The notes: generated from the letters alone by a model not told the origin. DNA of 51,756 nt from Candidatus Nomurabacteria bacterium (GCA_943359475.1 CALRHK010000003.1:1-51756), one strand, 5' to 3'. Numbered from the stretch's first letter, positions 1-6,419 are shown. A program made the numbers and translations.

Positions 1-51
1 TTTCAAGAATTTTTCGAACATCATCCCAAGTTCGGAGCCAAATGGAAATAG
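1..51 (+). CDS. 3' end of an unidentified gene (partial)
   Basis: The first 51 bases read as 16 codons followed by TAG, giving a C-terminus ...FFEHHPKFGAKWK. A terminator-like hairpin follows two bases later, which supports a real gene end. Too little is visible to name the product. Confidence 0.5.
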   Translation, partial: FQEFFEHHPKFGAKWK

Positions 52-52
52 T

Positions 53-76
53 CCACCAAAATCTGGTGGGCTTTTT
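53..76 (+). terminator. Rho-independent terminator of the partial gene
   Basis: A 6-bp stem CCACCA/TGGTGG with a 5-nt loop is followed by GCTTTTT, directly after the TAG stop. Confidence 0.6.
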
Positions 77-99
77 CATTTCTGTTTAAGGAGAAGTAT

Positions 100-195
100 G
101 GTGAGAACCGGAGGCGCGCATTTTTAACAAACGCAGTGAGTATAAAAATGCAGCGTTTCGACTGAAAGGAGAAGCGGTCCCTACCTCCCGAGCAT
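100..195 (+). repeat. Orphan tRNA-tail hairpin element
   Basis: Contains a 9-bp stem GCATTTTTA/TAAAAATGC (118-126, 143-151) closing a loop with ACGCAGTGAG, similar in plan to the hairpins after the tRNA genes near 28 kb. It ends in GGTCCCTACCTCCCGAGCA, which resembles the T-stem and acceptor 3' strand of a tRNA, but no tRNA body is present. I read it as a displaced copy of the tRNA-associated element described at 27.9-28.6 kb. The tRNA of origin is not identifiable here. Confidence 0.5.
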
Positions 196-199
196 CAAC

Positions 200-227
200 T
201 TGACTTTAATTAGATATATGCTATTAT
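200..227 (+). promoter_or_regulatory. Sigma-70-type promoter, TTGACT-N16-TATTAT
   Basis: The -35 TTGACT (200-205) and -10 TATTAT (222-227) have an upstream TGc extension. Nearly the same promoter precedes the gene at 1927, and both drive the same type of hairpin leader. Confidence 0.7.
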
Positions 228-258
228 AGTAATAGTTTTTTGTGCTTTGAAATAAAGG

Positions 259-307
259 TTTTATTGGCTCCCAGAGGCGGTACTGCCGCTTGTGGAAACC
301 AATAAAA
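259..307 (+). promoter_or_regulatory. 49-nt hairpin leader, copy 1
   Basis: The outer arms TTTTATTGG and CCAATAAAA close a hairpin with an inner AGGCGG/CCGCTT stem. A second 49-nt copy lies at 1869-1917, with conserved outer arms and a differently composed but still paired inner stem. It sits in the 5' leader between the promoter at 200 and the gene at 375. No known riboswitch family was recognised. Confidence 0.65.
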
Positions 308-374
308 CTCACATAAAAAATACAAAATGAAAATAAAAACCAATCTAATTCACGAAAAAGAAGGTGGATATACT

Positions 375-728
375 ATGGCTTTATTCGGCAAACCGAGAGT
401 TAACCTACAAACTGTTGCAGGTAGCCGTGTATATGTACACTGTCATCTTATTGCTGCCACGCAAGTGCGAACGGTAACATATAAATTCGAGTATGTGTAT
501 GCTGATTTGCCAAAAGGCACGATTAAAAGAATGCAGGCTTATGCTAAAAAATTGGCACAAGATCATGTTGCTAAAAAAGGCTGGAAAATAAAAAAGACTG
601 AAAAGATGTTTAGTGATGAGCCATATGTTGTTTGTGGCAACTGGTGCGGTTTTCATTTCGGGGTGAATGAAGAAAAAAGAAAAAATAAAAAAGGAGGACA
701 AAATGTTTTGGGACGACGAAAACGATAG
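375..728 (+). CDS. Hypothetical small cytosolic protein
   Basis: A protein of 117 residues starting MALFGKPRV. This start is preferred over the track start at 327 because AAGGTGG lies 7 nt upstream of it. No membrane segment or known domain was recognised. The middle is aromatic and beta-like (VRTVTYKFEYVYADLPKG) and there is a basic tail KKGGQNVLGRRKR. The 3' end overlaps the next gene by 26 bp in another frame, so the two are probably co-transcribed. The promoter at 200 and the 49-nt hairpin leader belong to this unit. Function unknown. Confidence 0.6.
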   Translation: MALFGKPRVNLQTVAGSRVYVHCHLIAATQVRTVTYKFEYVYADLPKGTIKRMQAYAKKLAQDHVAKKGWKIKKTEKMFSDEPYVVCGNWCGFHFGVNEEKRKNKKGGQNVLGRRKR

Positions 729-873
729 TAATACCAATCAAAAATTCAAGAATTTTTTATTCCTGAAATTTTGGGGGACTAATAAAGAACGTGATGAAAC
801 TTTTCCTATATTCGGAATAATATTAGGAATTGTAGCTATCTTCGGATTAATTTTTCTCGCGTTCCATAAGTAA
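703..873 (+). CDS. Small single-span membrane protein
   Basis: A protein of 56 residues starting MFWDDEND. I moved the start from 667 to 703 because an unusually strong Shine-Dalgarno AAGGAGG lies at 691-697; the longer frame would begin inside the upstream gene without an RBS. The N-terminal half is charged and asparagine-rich, and the C-terminal half has one hydrophobic span FGIILGIVAIFGLIFLAF. Overlap with the gene before it suggests translational coupling. Function unknown. Confidence 0.6.
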   Translation: MFWDDENDSNTNQKFKNFLFLKFWGTNKERDETFPIFGIILGIVAIFGLIFLAFHK

Positions 874-884
874 ACCCAAAGAAA

Positions 885-917
885 AAGGCTGAACACTTCT
901 GTGTTCAGCCTTTTATT
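885..917 (+). terminator. Rho-independent terminator
   Basis: A 12-bp perfect stem AAGGCTGAACAC/GTGTTCAGCCTT with a TTCT loop and a trailing T-rich tract, directly after the gene ending at 873. Confidence 0.85.
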
Positions 918-971
918 ATTGCCATCCGAACCACGACTACGCTATCGCTTCGCTGGACTGCGGTTTTAAAA

Positions 972-997
972 TAAAAAAGTCCACCTAGTTGGTGGAC
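972..997 (-). terminator. Rho-independent terminator of the minus-strand gene
   Basis: Read on the minus strand, GTCCACC/GGTGGAC forms a 7-bp stem followed by TTTTTTATTTT. It lies just past the stop at 1002. Confidence 0.8.
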
Positions 998-1001
998 GGT
1001 A

Positions 1002-1754
1002 TTATTTTGCAATATTTGTTCGTTCAATTATGGTCAAAATAGCACCACTAAATTCTTCGTATGACGTCTGACCATTCAGTTTAATATAGTAGATTTCATA
1101 ATGTAAAAAGTCTTTGCGGAAGTGCATGAAATCTCCGGCTTTGATCTGTAGTCTGATTTCTCTGCTACCGTAACTGAAAAAGCAATCGGTTTTTTCCTGG
1201 TGGTCTTCATACTCTGTGGCAGCTCGTGCATCGTCGATGAGATTTTCATTGACCATCTTTTGTAAAAATTTTAACGCAAGAACCTCCGAGAAGATTCCTC
1301 TCAGTAGCCCCGCATTCTGTTTTGCCTGCCGCAGCCTCTGTAAAATTGGTTGTGGGAGATCATCTGAATCGATCTGCGAGCTGTACCTTGTGATAGTGAG
1401 TGCCCGCATCGCCTCTGAAAGCTCGTTGCAGATGTCCTTGAGTAGGGAGTAGTACTCTTGTGGTGAATGACTTATAGATAGCCATATTGCAGAATCCTCA
1501 GCTACTCGAAAATCGCTACTCGATTTTTCAAACTGGATGTTGATAATCTTCGGAACATTAATAATCCGAAGCTCCAAGGTAGCGCTCTCATAGTATTGCT
1601 CGTTGGTCACTTCTTCGCAGGGAGCAATTTTTTGTTTGAATTTGTAGTTAATGAGCAGTCGATCTCTTTTTAAGAGCAACTTGAGTTTGGGGGTCAGTTG
1701 TTTTTTGAGCTTAGTAAACTCGTTTCGTCCAATAAGCTGTGGACCTATTTCCAT
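1002..1754 (-). CDS. Putative PD-(D/E)XK-fold nuclease-like protein
   Basis: A protein of 250 residues starting MEIGPQLIGR. The track start at 1778 is unlikely because its first codons (ATGTATAAT) contain the promoter -10 box. The C-terminal third shows the order expected of PD-(D/E)XK nucleases: a helix with E157 (GIFSEVLALKFLQK), then KTD with D190, then a beta strand RLQIKAG with Q203 and K205. The first 150 residues were not recognised and may be a target-binding part. No methyltransferase or specificity subunit lies nearby, so it is not an ordinary restriction operon. The fold call rests on motif order only. Confidence 0.45.
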   Translation of the reverse strand: MEIGPQLIGRNEFTKLKKQLTPKLKLLLKRDRLLINYKFKQKIAPCEEVTNEQYYESATLELRIINVPKIINIQFEKSSSDFRVAEDSAIWLSISHSPQEYYSLLKDICNELSEAMRALTITRYSSQIDSDDLPQPILQRLRQAKQNAGLLRGIFSEVLALKFLQKMVNENLIDDARAATEYEDHQEKTDCFFSYGSREIRLQIKAGDFMHFRKDFLHYEIYYIKLNGQTSYEEFSGAILTIIERTNIAK

Positions 1755-1769
1755 GTTTATTTTTTTACC

Positions 1770-1797
1770 ATTATACATTAAAAAAACATAACGTCAA
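1770..1797 (-). promoter_or_regulatory. Promoter, TTGACG-N16-TATAAT
   Basis: Minus-strand -35 at 1792-1797 and -10 at 1770-1775. The predicted transcript starts about 10 nt before the ATG at 1754, which fixes the start of the nuclease-like gene. Confidence 0.75.
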
Positions 1798-1816
1798 CAA
1801 GATAGAAAACAGTAAT

Positions 1817-1845
1817 TTGACTAAATATATTTTTTATGCTATTAT
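1817..1845 (+). promoter_or_regulatory. Promoter, TTGACT-N17-TATTAT
   Basis: Same hexamers and same TGc extension as the promoter at 200, followed by the second copy of the 49-nt hairpin leader. Confidence 0.75.
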
Positions 1846-1868
1846 ATTACCAAACGTAGTTCTTGGTA

Positions 1869-1917
1869 TTTTATTGGTTTCCAAAGAGGCCTCTGGCTTT
1901 TGTGGAAACCAATAAAA
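1869..1917 (+). promoter_or_regulatory. 49-nt hairpin leader, copy 2
   Basis: The arms TTTTATTGGTTTCCA and TGGAAACCAATAAAA are perfectly complementary over 15 bp, with an inner stem AGAGGCC/GGCTTTT that uses G-U pairs. It is the same length and position relative to a start codon as copy 1 at 259-307, but precedes an unrelated gene. Confidence 0.7.
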
Positions 1918-1926
1918 ACCGAATAA

Positions 1927-2472
1927 ATGAATATTCTCAAAACCCTAATAGTGCTTACTGGTGTTGCACCTTACGTACTTCTTTCTGTCTCTATTCTTAA
2001 GGGAACAGTTAAACAAAGTTTTGCCACATGGATACTTTGGTTTGGTCTTGATGTAATTATGTTAGTAAGTCTTACTCTCAAAGGAGGGAACACTTTATTG
2101 TTTGCAGTATTTACTATTGGAACATTAGCTGTGACTATCTTTCTGGCACGGGCTAGACAGTTTCACTGGGGAAAGTTTGAATGGCTCATTACCTTTCTGG
2201 TCTTGATTTGCACAACAGTTTTCCTTGTCGGTGGTCCATATCTTTCAATTATTTCAGTAACGCTTGCCCTCAATATAGCTGGTATTCCGCAACTCATTAG
2301 TACGTACAAGGATCCTTCTTCAACGCCAAGAATTGCTTATTTACTATTTACAACCTCAAGTATGCTTTCTGTGATTAGTGCAGCAGCTTGGACAGTAGAA
2401 GAAAGACTACCATATCTATCTTCGACACTATTTTGTGCAATAATTGTCCTTCTGTCATTTAGACAAAAATAA
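1927..2472 (+). CDS. PQ-loop-like multi-span membrane protein
   Basis: A protein of 181 residues with about six hydrophobic spans. It has two loose internal repeats: GVAPYVLLSVSILKG near the N-terminus and IAGIPQLISTYKDPSSTP around residue 120, the latter carrying the Pro-Gln pair typical of PQ-loop/SWEET-like transporters. Similar repeats occur in the proteins at 5242 and 5859, so the region holds three related membrane proteins. Substrate unknown. The gene is expressed from its own promoter through the 49-nt hairpin leader. Family assignment is by motif only. Confidence 0.5.
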   Translation: MNILKTLIVLTGVAPYVLLSVSILKGTVKQSFATWILWFGLDVIMLVSLTLKGGNTLLFAVFTIGTLAVTIFLARARQFHWGKFEWLITFLVLICTTVFLVGGPYLSIISVTLALNIAGIPQLISTYKDPSSTPRIAYLLFTTSSMLSVISAAAWTVEERLPYLSSTLFCAIIVLLSFRQK

Positions 2473-2491
2473 CTGCAAAACTTGCGAAATT

Positions 2492-2527
2492 AAACCGCTG
2501 GTGGTAAACCAACGGTTTTTTTATTTT
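2492..2527 (+). terminator. Rho-independent terminator
   Basis: AAACCG/CGGTTT arms with an inner TGG/CCA pairing and a long T tract, after the gene ending at 2472. Confidence 0.75.
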
Positions 2528-2594
2528 TAAATAGTCACCTGAATCACAACTTTACTAACGTTTTCTCTGAAGCAGTTTCAGAGAAGTCTTTGAT

Positions 2595-2622
2595 TTGAAG
2601 GTATCTTTTTTATTGTTATACT
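2595..2622 (+). promoter_or_regulatory. Leaderless-type promoter, TTGAAG-N16-TATACT
   Basis: The -10 TATACT (2617-2622) ends exactly 6 nt before the ATG at 2629, so transcription should begin at or next to the start codon. Confidence 0.7.
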
Positions 2623-2628
2623 AAACCT

Positions 2629-2838
2629 ATGCAAAAAACAGCTACACGAATTTTTATATACGCTTCAATACTTTTTGGAATTATAGGTATGTTGCTTGTT
2701 ATTACTGCAGGTGGTCCAAATACACCAGATACGCCAACGACTGAATTACTCATCAAGCTCCTGTTTGGAACGGTGTTTATTATACTGCCGTCGTTTGCAC
2801 TCAGTCTTGCAGGGAAGTATTTAAACGGCAAGTTTTAG
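2629..2838 (+). CDS. Small two-span membrane protein
   Basis: A protein of 69 residues starting MQKTATRIFIYAS. Two hydrophobic spans (about 8-26 and 42-62) flank a polar loop GGPNTPDTPTTE. No family recognised. Its promoter predicts a leaderless mRNA, and the reading frame starts exactly where the transcript would. A weak CCGAG/CTCGG hairpin downstream at about 2868 may end it. Confidence 0.55.
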   Translation: MQKTATRIFIYASILFGIIGMLLVITAGGPNTPDTPTTELLIKLLFGTVFIILPSFALSLAGKYLNGKF

Positions 2839-2957
2839 TACTTACAGAGTATTTGTCCTCAATATAATCCGAGAGATATGCTCGGCTTGATTTATTTTTG
2901 GTTTTATTGTATAGTCTCGGAAACCTGTGTAAGTTCGCACATAAAAAAACGAGAAAT

Positions 2958-3305
2958 ATGGATACCCCGATTCGCAAATGCCTTGCAATTTCGTTCAAAA
3001 ATGATGCACGAGATGAGATTACTACCGAGATCGAAAACTATTTTAAAAAAATTGCGCACACCAAGCGCTACGAAAAACTTTTCCTGAGCACCGAAAAACG
3101 TGACGATGAGATTACTAGTCAGTTGTATATCCTAAGACCTGTAAACGAGGATTTCAGTGAACGATATTCTCACGAAGGCCTGCAGATTGAAGCTGGATTC
3201 CTTTATTTTGTTGAACGGAAAAAAGCTGAAGGTAAGATTGTTGATTTTGTAGCAGTCGAAAGCGAGATGGTGGCCCACCTCTTGGCATATGGGCTTTCGG
3301 AGTAA
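2958..3305 (+). CDS. Hypothetical acidic protein
   Basis: A protein of 115 residues starting MDTPIRKCLAISF. I prefer this start over 2898, since the upstream part covers a promoter TTGATT-N17-TATAGT and a leader. The protein is charged, with no membrane span: ..RDDEITSQLYILRPVNEDFSER.. and a C-terminal hydrophobic helix. No family recognised. A strong terminator follows the stop. Confidence 0.5.
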   Translation: MDTPIRKCLAISFKNDARDEITTEIENYFKKIAHTKRYEKLFLSTEKRDDEITSQLYILRPVNEDFSERYSHEGLQIEAGFLYFVERKKAEGKIVDFVAVESEMVAHLLAYGLSE

Positions 3306-3313
3306 GAAATTAA

Positions 3314-3345
3314 AAAAAGGCGATAATCTCGCCTTTTTCTTTTTA
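3314..3345. terminator. Bidirectional terminator
   Basis: AAAAAGGCGA/TCGCCTTTTT hairpin with A and T tracts on both sides, between convergent genes ending at 3305 and 3343. Confidence 0.8.
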
Positions 3346-3597
3346 TTTTCGATGGGTACAGCCCGCCCAGCAACACGGCCGACGCATTCCATCTTTGAGT
3401 TTTGAGATTGCTTTCTTGATACGGATGTTTCGTGTCTCTGCTTTTTTTCCAGAAATTACCCAACATATCCATTCGTTACGAGCCAGGGGAGTGATACTTT
3501 CCCACGTTTGTTGTGCTCCTCGGGTTGCTATGAGCGCTTGGCGTAAATCATCTGGGGTCTTATGGATTGTTTCATGAACGATCTTCAACTGTTCCAT
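3343..3597 (-). CDS. YdeI/OmpD-associated (OmdA) family protein
   Basis: A protein of 84 residues. The stretch TWESITPLARNEWICWVISGKKAETRNIRIKKAI and the ending DGMRRPCCWAGCTHRK match the OmdA/YdeI C-terminal signature (W..L...R....W...AK..ETR..RI......G..RPCCW.GC.HR). Family members have been linked to tolerance of cationic peptides or bacteriocins, but the mechanism is unclear. This copy is only the C-terminal domain length. The -10 TATAGT (3604-3609) lies exactly 6 nt before the ATG, predicting a leaderless mRNA. Confidence 0.75.
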   Translation of the reverse strand: MEQLKIVHETIHKTPDDLRQALIATRGAQQTWESITPLARNEWICWVISGKKAETRNIRIKKAISKLKDGMRRPCCWAGCTHRK

Positions 3598-3641
3598 GGT
3601 AGTACTATAGCAGAATATTTTTAAAACTATCTTTAAAAAAG

Positions 3642-3670
3642 AAAACCGCCCGAGGGCGGTTTTTTATTTA
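3642..3670. terminator. Bidirectional terminator
   Basis: AAAACCGCCC/GGGCGGTTTT hairpin with T tracts in both directions, past the stop of the arginine kinase gene at 3668. Confidence 0.8.
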
Positions 3671-4693
3671 TAACGATTTTTCAAGCTCGATCAGCTTTTT
3701 CACACCATCATAGAGTTGCTGAAAGATTTCTTTCTCAGTAATACCAAGACGGCGCTTATTTGAGATATCGTAAATACCATCAGATGATTCAGAATGTTCT
3801 CCGTGAACACCACGGATTGACAATCCAAGTGTTGCACAGACATCTTTGAAGTTTTTGCTTGCAGAAAGCTTTGGAATCTTTATGTGTACAGAAGCACGCA
3901 TTGCGGTCCCAAGATTAGTAGGACATGTCGTGTGATAGCCACGAATATCATCAAATGCAAAATTGAGGTGTGCATTTATTGTAGCAAGTGCCGTCGCGAG
4001 ACGAGTAAACACTTCTGCAATGTCAGCACCACTTTGCATGCTGATAATACGCATACTATCTTCTTCTGAAACCCATACCAAAAACTTTTTATCGTGTGAG
4101 AAGAATATTCCACGGTTCTTTGGCCAGTCACGGTTTACGCCAACACTTTCAAGAAAGCGGTCACCTTGCTTAAACAGAAAATGATCCGCAACCATTTGTT
4201 GTCTGACATCTTCGGTCATGCCATCGAGTGGGAAATAGTCTCCGGCAAGAGCGCCTGGAAGTTTTTGCAATGCCTCCACAATCTCTGATTCCATCTTGGC
4301 GCGATCTTCTGAAGATATTGCTGAAGGGAATGCATACTTAGCAAAGTTTCTTCCTACACGGATACGTGTTGATAGTACATATGCACCGGTCGGGTCAAGA
4401 TTTTCTGTAGAGATACCTTCGAGTGAGAAATCACTTTTATGACCACTCATGTCGTAATTGTGGTATTCACGAATGACTGGATCAAACAAGGGCGCAAGCA
4501 TTGTGTATGATTCGGGGTCACCTGCATACACACCAATACTTGAGTCAGGGTTGTCTATTCCTGATTGAATAGCTTTTTCTACTGTCCACCCATGAGGAGT
4601 GATGACTCCTGAAAGTTTGGTAATTACTTCTTCAGTACAATGCTTTTTCATAAGCATGTCTGGGTTTGTTTTTATTTCTGTCATAAGGAGCAT
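3668..4693 (-). CDS. Arginine kinase-type phosphagen kinase
   Basis: A protein of 341 residues that carries the full ATP:guanido phosphotransferase layout, not the shorter McsB form. Seen: N-terminal guanidino-specificity region SSIGVYAGDPESY (51-63), STRIRVGRN (109-116, nucleotide-binding arginines), WVSEEDSMRIISMQ (207-220, catalytic acids), CPTNLGT with the reactive cysteine (257-263), RASVHIKIPKL, and RGVHGEHSES...YDISNKRRLG (294-316). The known reaction is reversible phosphate transfer between ATP and arginine, buffering cell energy. The mRNA may start from TTGACA-N16-TAGTAT; ATG at 4693 or 4684 are both possible starts. Flanking terminators make it a single-gene unit. Such kinases are patchy in bacteria and transfer is likely, which is inference. 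Confidence 0.9.
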   Translation of the reverse strand: MLLMTEIKTNPDMLMKKHCTEEVITKLSGVITPHGWTVEKAIQSGIDNPDSSIGVYAGDPESYTMLAPLFDPVIREYHNYDMSGHKSDFSLEGISTENLDPTGAYVLSTRIRVGRNFAKYAFPSAISSEDRAKMESEIVEALQKLPGALAGDYFPLDGMTEDVRQQMVADHFLFKQGDRFLESVGVNRDWPKNRGIFFSHDKKFLVWVSEEDSMRIISMQSGADIAEVFTRLATALATINAHLNFAFDDIRGYHTTCPTNLGTAMRASVHIKIPKLSASKNFKDVCATLGLSIRGVHGEHSESSDGIYDISNKRRLGITEKEIFQQLYDGVKKLIELEKSL

Positions 4694-4738
4694 ATTTTAA
4701 TATATATTTTGCAATAATACTATCTTTTAAGGGTAATT

Positions 4739-4794
4739 TGTCAATGGTGTAATAATGTCTCAGGTAGTACTCGTTGACATTTTACATCACCATG
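4739..4794. promoter_or_regulatory. Divergent promoter region with imperfect inverted repeat
   Basis: A minus-strand TTGACA (4739-4744, for the arginine kinase) and a plus-strand TTGACA (4774-4779) flank or overlap an imperfect inverted repeat with arms ATGGTGTAATAATGTC and GACATTTTACATCACCAT. The arms match apart from a 3-nt insertion and small differences. No T tract follows, so a terminator is unlikely; an operator is possible. Confidence 0.4.
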
Positions 4795-4844
4795 CTATTG
4801 TCATATTCATAACTGTTATTTTCACAACCAAAAACATATGAACT

Positions 4845-5164
4845 ATGATCAACGATCAGGATGGTATCTATACCAGAACCCAGGCATTCAACTTTTTGAA
4901 GGGACTTCTCGAAGTTCCCAAAAGTGTATTAATTAATGAGCAGTTTTTTTACCTCTTTTTTCTAACGCCGATGGCGGTATGTATCTCATAAAAACGCGAG
5001 AAGAATTCATCCGACAGATTTTTAAAGAAAAGGGTATTGCTGAACTCAACAGGCAATACTACTACCACAAAAATGAAAAAACGACGCAAGGTAGTATGCA
5101 AACAAGGAAAATTTTTGAAGAAGTGAAGGTGCGTGTACAAACCTCACTCGCACAAGCAGCTTAA
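4845..5164 (+). pseudogene. Small gene split by a frameshift at a T8 run
   Basis: A first frame from ATG 4845 reads MINDQDGIYTRTQAFNFLKG... up to INEQF, then runs out in the wrong frame. The -1 frame continues sensibly as FLPLFSNADGGMYLIKTREE... to the stop at 5164. The join falls on eight T bases at 4944-4951. Fused, it would be about 105 residues, mostly alpha-helical and charged, ending in VRVQTSLAQAA. The ORF track only shows the second half (from 4979), which lacks a convincing start. It could be a decayed gene, slippage on the T run, or a sequence error. No family recognised. Confidence 0.5.
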
Positions 5165-5179
5165 ACAACAGGTACACAA

Positions 5180-5206
5180 AAAGACACTCAAAGGTGTCTT
5201 TTTTTA
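5180..5206 (+). terminator. Rho-independent terminator
   Basis: AAAGACAC/GGTGTCTTT hairpin with TTTTTTT, after the stop at 5164. Confidence 0.8.
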
Positions 5207-5241
5207 TATATAACCATTGCATTTTCTGTTACAATTGTTCT

Positions 5242-5610
5242 ATGAAGAAACTCTACTGGGAAATACTCGGAAGTATTATCTTTGTTGCTTTTTGCACGAT
5301 GCTTGTCTATATGCGTCTTTCGGGTGTTCATCTATTTTGGAATACACAAGTTATTTGGAGTATAGTGCTTGTGGTTGGTTGGATGGTTGTTGCGTTCGGA
5401 TATTATCATCAAGGTTGGACTATCTATAAAAATAAAAGTTCAAAGAATGTTTCAAGGACATTGCCGATTGCAGTTTTTATAGTTCAATGTGTTCTTTTTG
5501 TAAAAGGAATTTTCTACAGTGATTGGTCACTTATTACTGGAGCGCTCTTGGTTAATGCGGGAGTTGTCTTTAATCTGTATCAAATAGCACGTTCCAGAAA
5601 TAAAAATTAG
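5242..5610 (+). CDS. PQ-loop-like membrane protein
   Basis: A protein of 122 residues with four hydrophobic spans. The track start at 5194 was replaced by ATG 5242 because TACAAT (5230-5235, with TGt extension) ends exactly 6 nt upstream. The segment YYHQGWTIYKNKSSKNVSRTLP followed by two helices and NLYQIARSRNK resembles a half-transporter of the SWEET/PQ-loop type, though no strict PQ pair is present. Related to the neighbours at 1927 and 5859 by layout. Substrate unknown. Confidence 0.5.
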   Translation: MKKLYWEILGSIIFVAFCTMLVYMRLSGVHLFWNTQVIWSIVLVVGWMVVAFGYYHQGWTIYKNKSSKNVSRTLPIAVFIVQCVLFVKGIFYSDWSLITGALLVNAGVVFNLYQIARSRNKN

Positions 5611-5667
5611 GTTAAATGATTCATCTGTGGTACTGTTACAGTCTTACTCACTAATCAAACAAATACT

Positions 5668-5805
5668 ATGGATACTCCAACAACTACGTCAAACCCAACC
5701 GACGTTGAAGAAGTGGTAACTCCTGCGACACCAGCAGAAGAAACCGCAACTCCAGCTGAGGAAACACCTGCAACAGAAGGCGCAACAGAAGAACACGTTG
5801 CGTAA
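5668..5805 (+). CDS. Very acidic Pro/Ala/Thr/Glu-rich small protein
   Basis: A protein of 45 residues, too short for the ORF track: MDTPTTTSNPTDVEEVV.., then repeats of TPA-EET. It has no hydrophobic segment and should be disordered. A strong terminator directly after the stop suggests a real short transcript. Function unknown. The low-complexity composition makes chance coding possible. Confidence 0.45.
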   Translation: MDTPTTTSNPTDVEEVVTPATPAEETATPAEETPATEGATEEHVA

Positions 5806-5837
5806 CTAAAAACTCCCCTTATGGGGAGTTTTTAGTT
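5806..5837 (+). terminator. Rho-independent terminator
   Basis: AAAAACTCCCC/GGGGAGTTTTT hairpin with TTAT loop. Confidence 0.85.
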
Positions 5838-5858
5838 ACTGGGTGTTAGAATACTTAT

Positions 5859-6419
5859 ATGAAAGAGACTCTTGCAATACTAGGCGCATTTGTTGCGATT
5901 ATTGGCAATGTGCCGTATTTGCGAGATGTAATACGTCGACGGGTACAGCCACACCCATATACATGGCTTGTGTGGACACTTGTTTCAGCAATTACTTTTT
6001 TTGGACAACTTGCGAAAGGGGCGGGGATCGGCGCACTCCCAACAGGAGCAGCAGAGATTTTTACAGTGATTATTTTCTTTTTTTCATTGCGATATGGTTT
6101 CCGAAATATTGTAAAAACCGACACGTATTTTCTTGTTGCGGCATTACTCGGACTCATTCCGTGGATTATTACAAAAGACCCGACCATTTCTGTGATAATC
6201 GTGGTCTCAATTGATCTTATTGCTTTTATTCCAACTTTACGCAAAACATGGCATCATCCAGACACAGAAACACCGTTACTTTTTAGTATGAATGTAGTCC
6301 GTCATGGACTGACACTTGCGTCACTTGGAGCGTACAATATTGCAACGATGTTACATTCCATTGTCATGATTGTGGTCAATACGATTATGACTATGATGAT
6401 AGTATTTAAGAAAAAATAA
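5859..6419 (+). CDS. PQ-loop-like multi-span membrane protein
   Basis: A protein of 186 residues with about six spans and two internal repeats: GNVPYLRDVIRRRVQPHPYTW (16-36) and IAFIPTLRKTWHHPDTETP (about 125-145). The positions of the Pro, basic cluster and following Pro fit PQ-loop/SWEET-like repeats and parallel the protein at 1927. Substrate unknown. The -10 TAGAAT (5847-5852) ends exactly 6 nt before the ATG, predicting a leaderless mRNA. Confidence 0.5.
   Translation: MKETLAILGAFVAIIGNVPYLRDVIRRRVQPHPYTWLVWTLVSAITFFGQLAKGAGIGALPTGAAEIFTVIIFFFSLRYGFRNIVKTDTYFLVAALLGLIPWIITKDPTISVIIVVSIDLIAFIPTLRKTWHHPDTETPLLFSMNVVRHGLTLASLGAYNIATMLHSIVMIVVNTIMTMMIVFKKK

Noticed and set aside
918-970. 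Member of the tRNA-tail hairpin family between 918 and 970
   Set aside because: The loop has AGCGAAGCGATAGCG, which is suggestive, but the stem is only partly paired and there is no tRNA-like tail.
3668-4693. McsB protein-arginine kinase, as partner of the ClpB-like gene
   Set aside because: The N-terminal guanidino-specificity region is present, which McsB lacks, and no mcsA or ctsR lies nearby.
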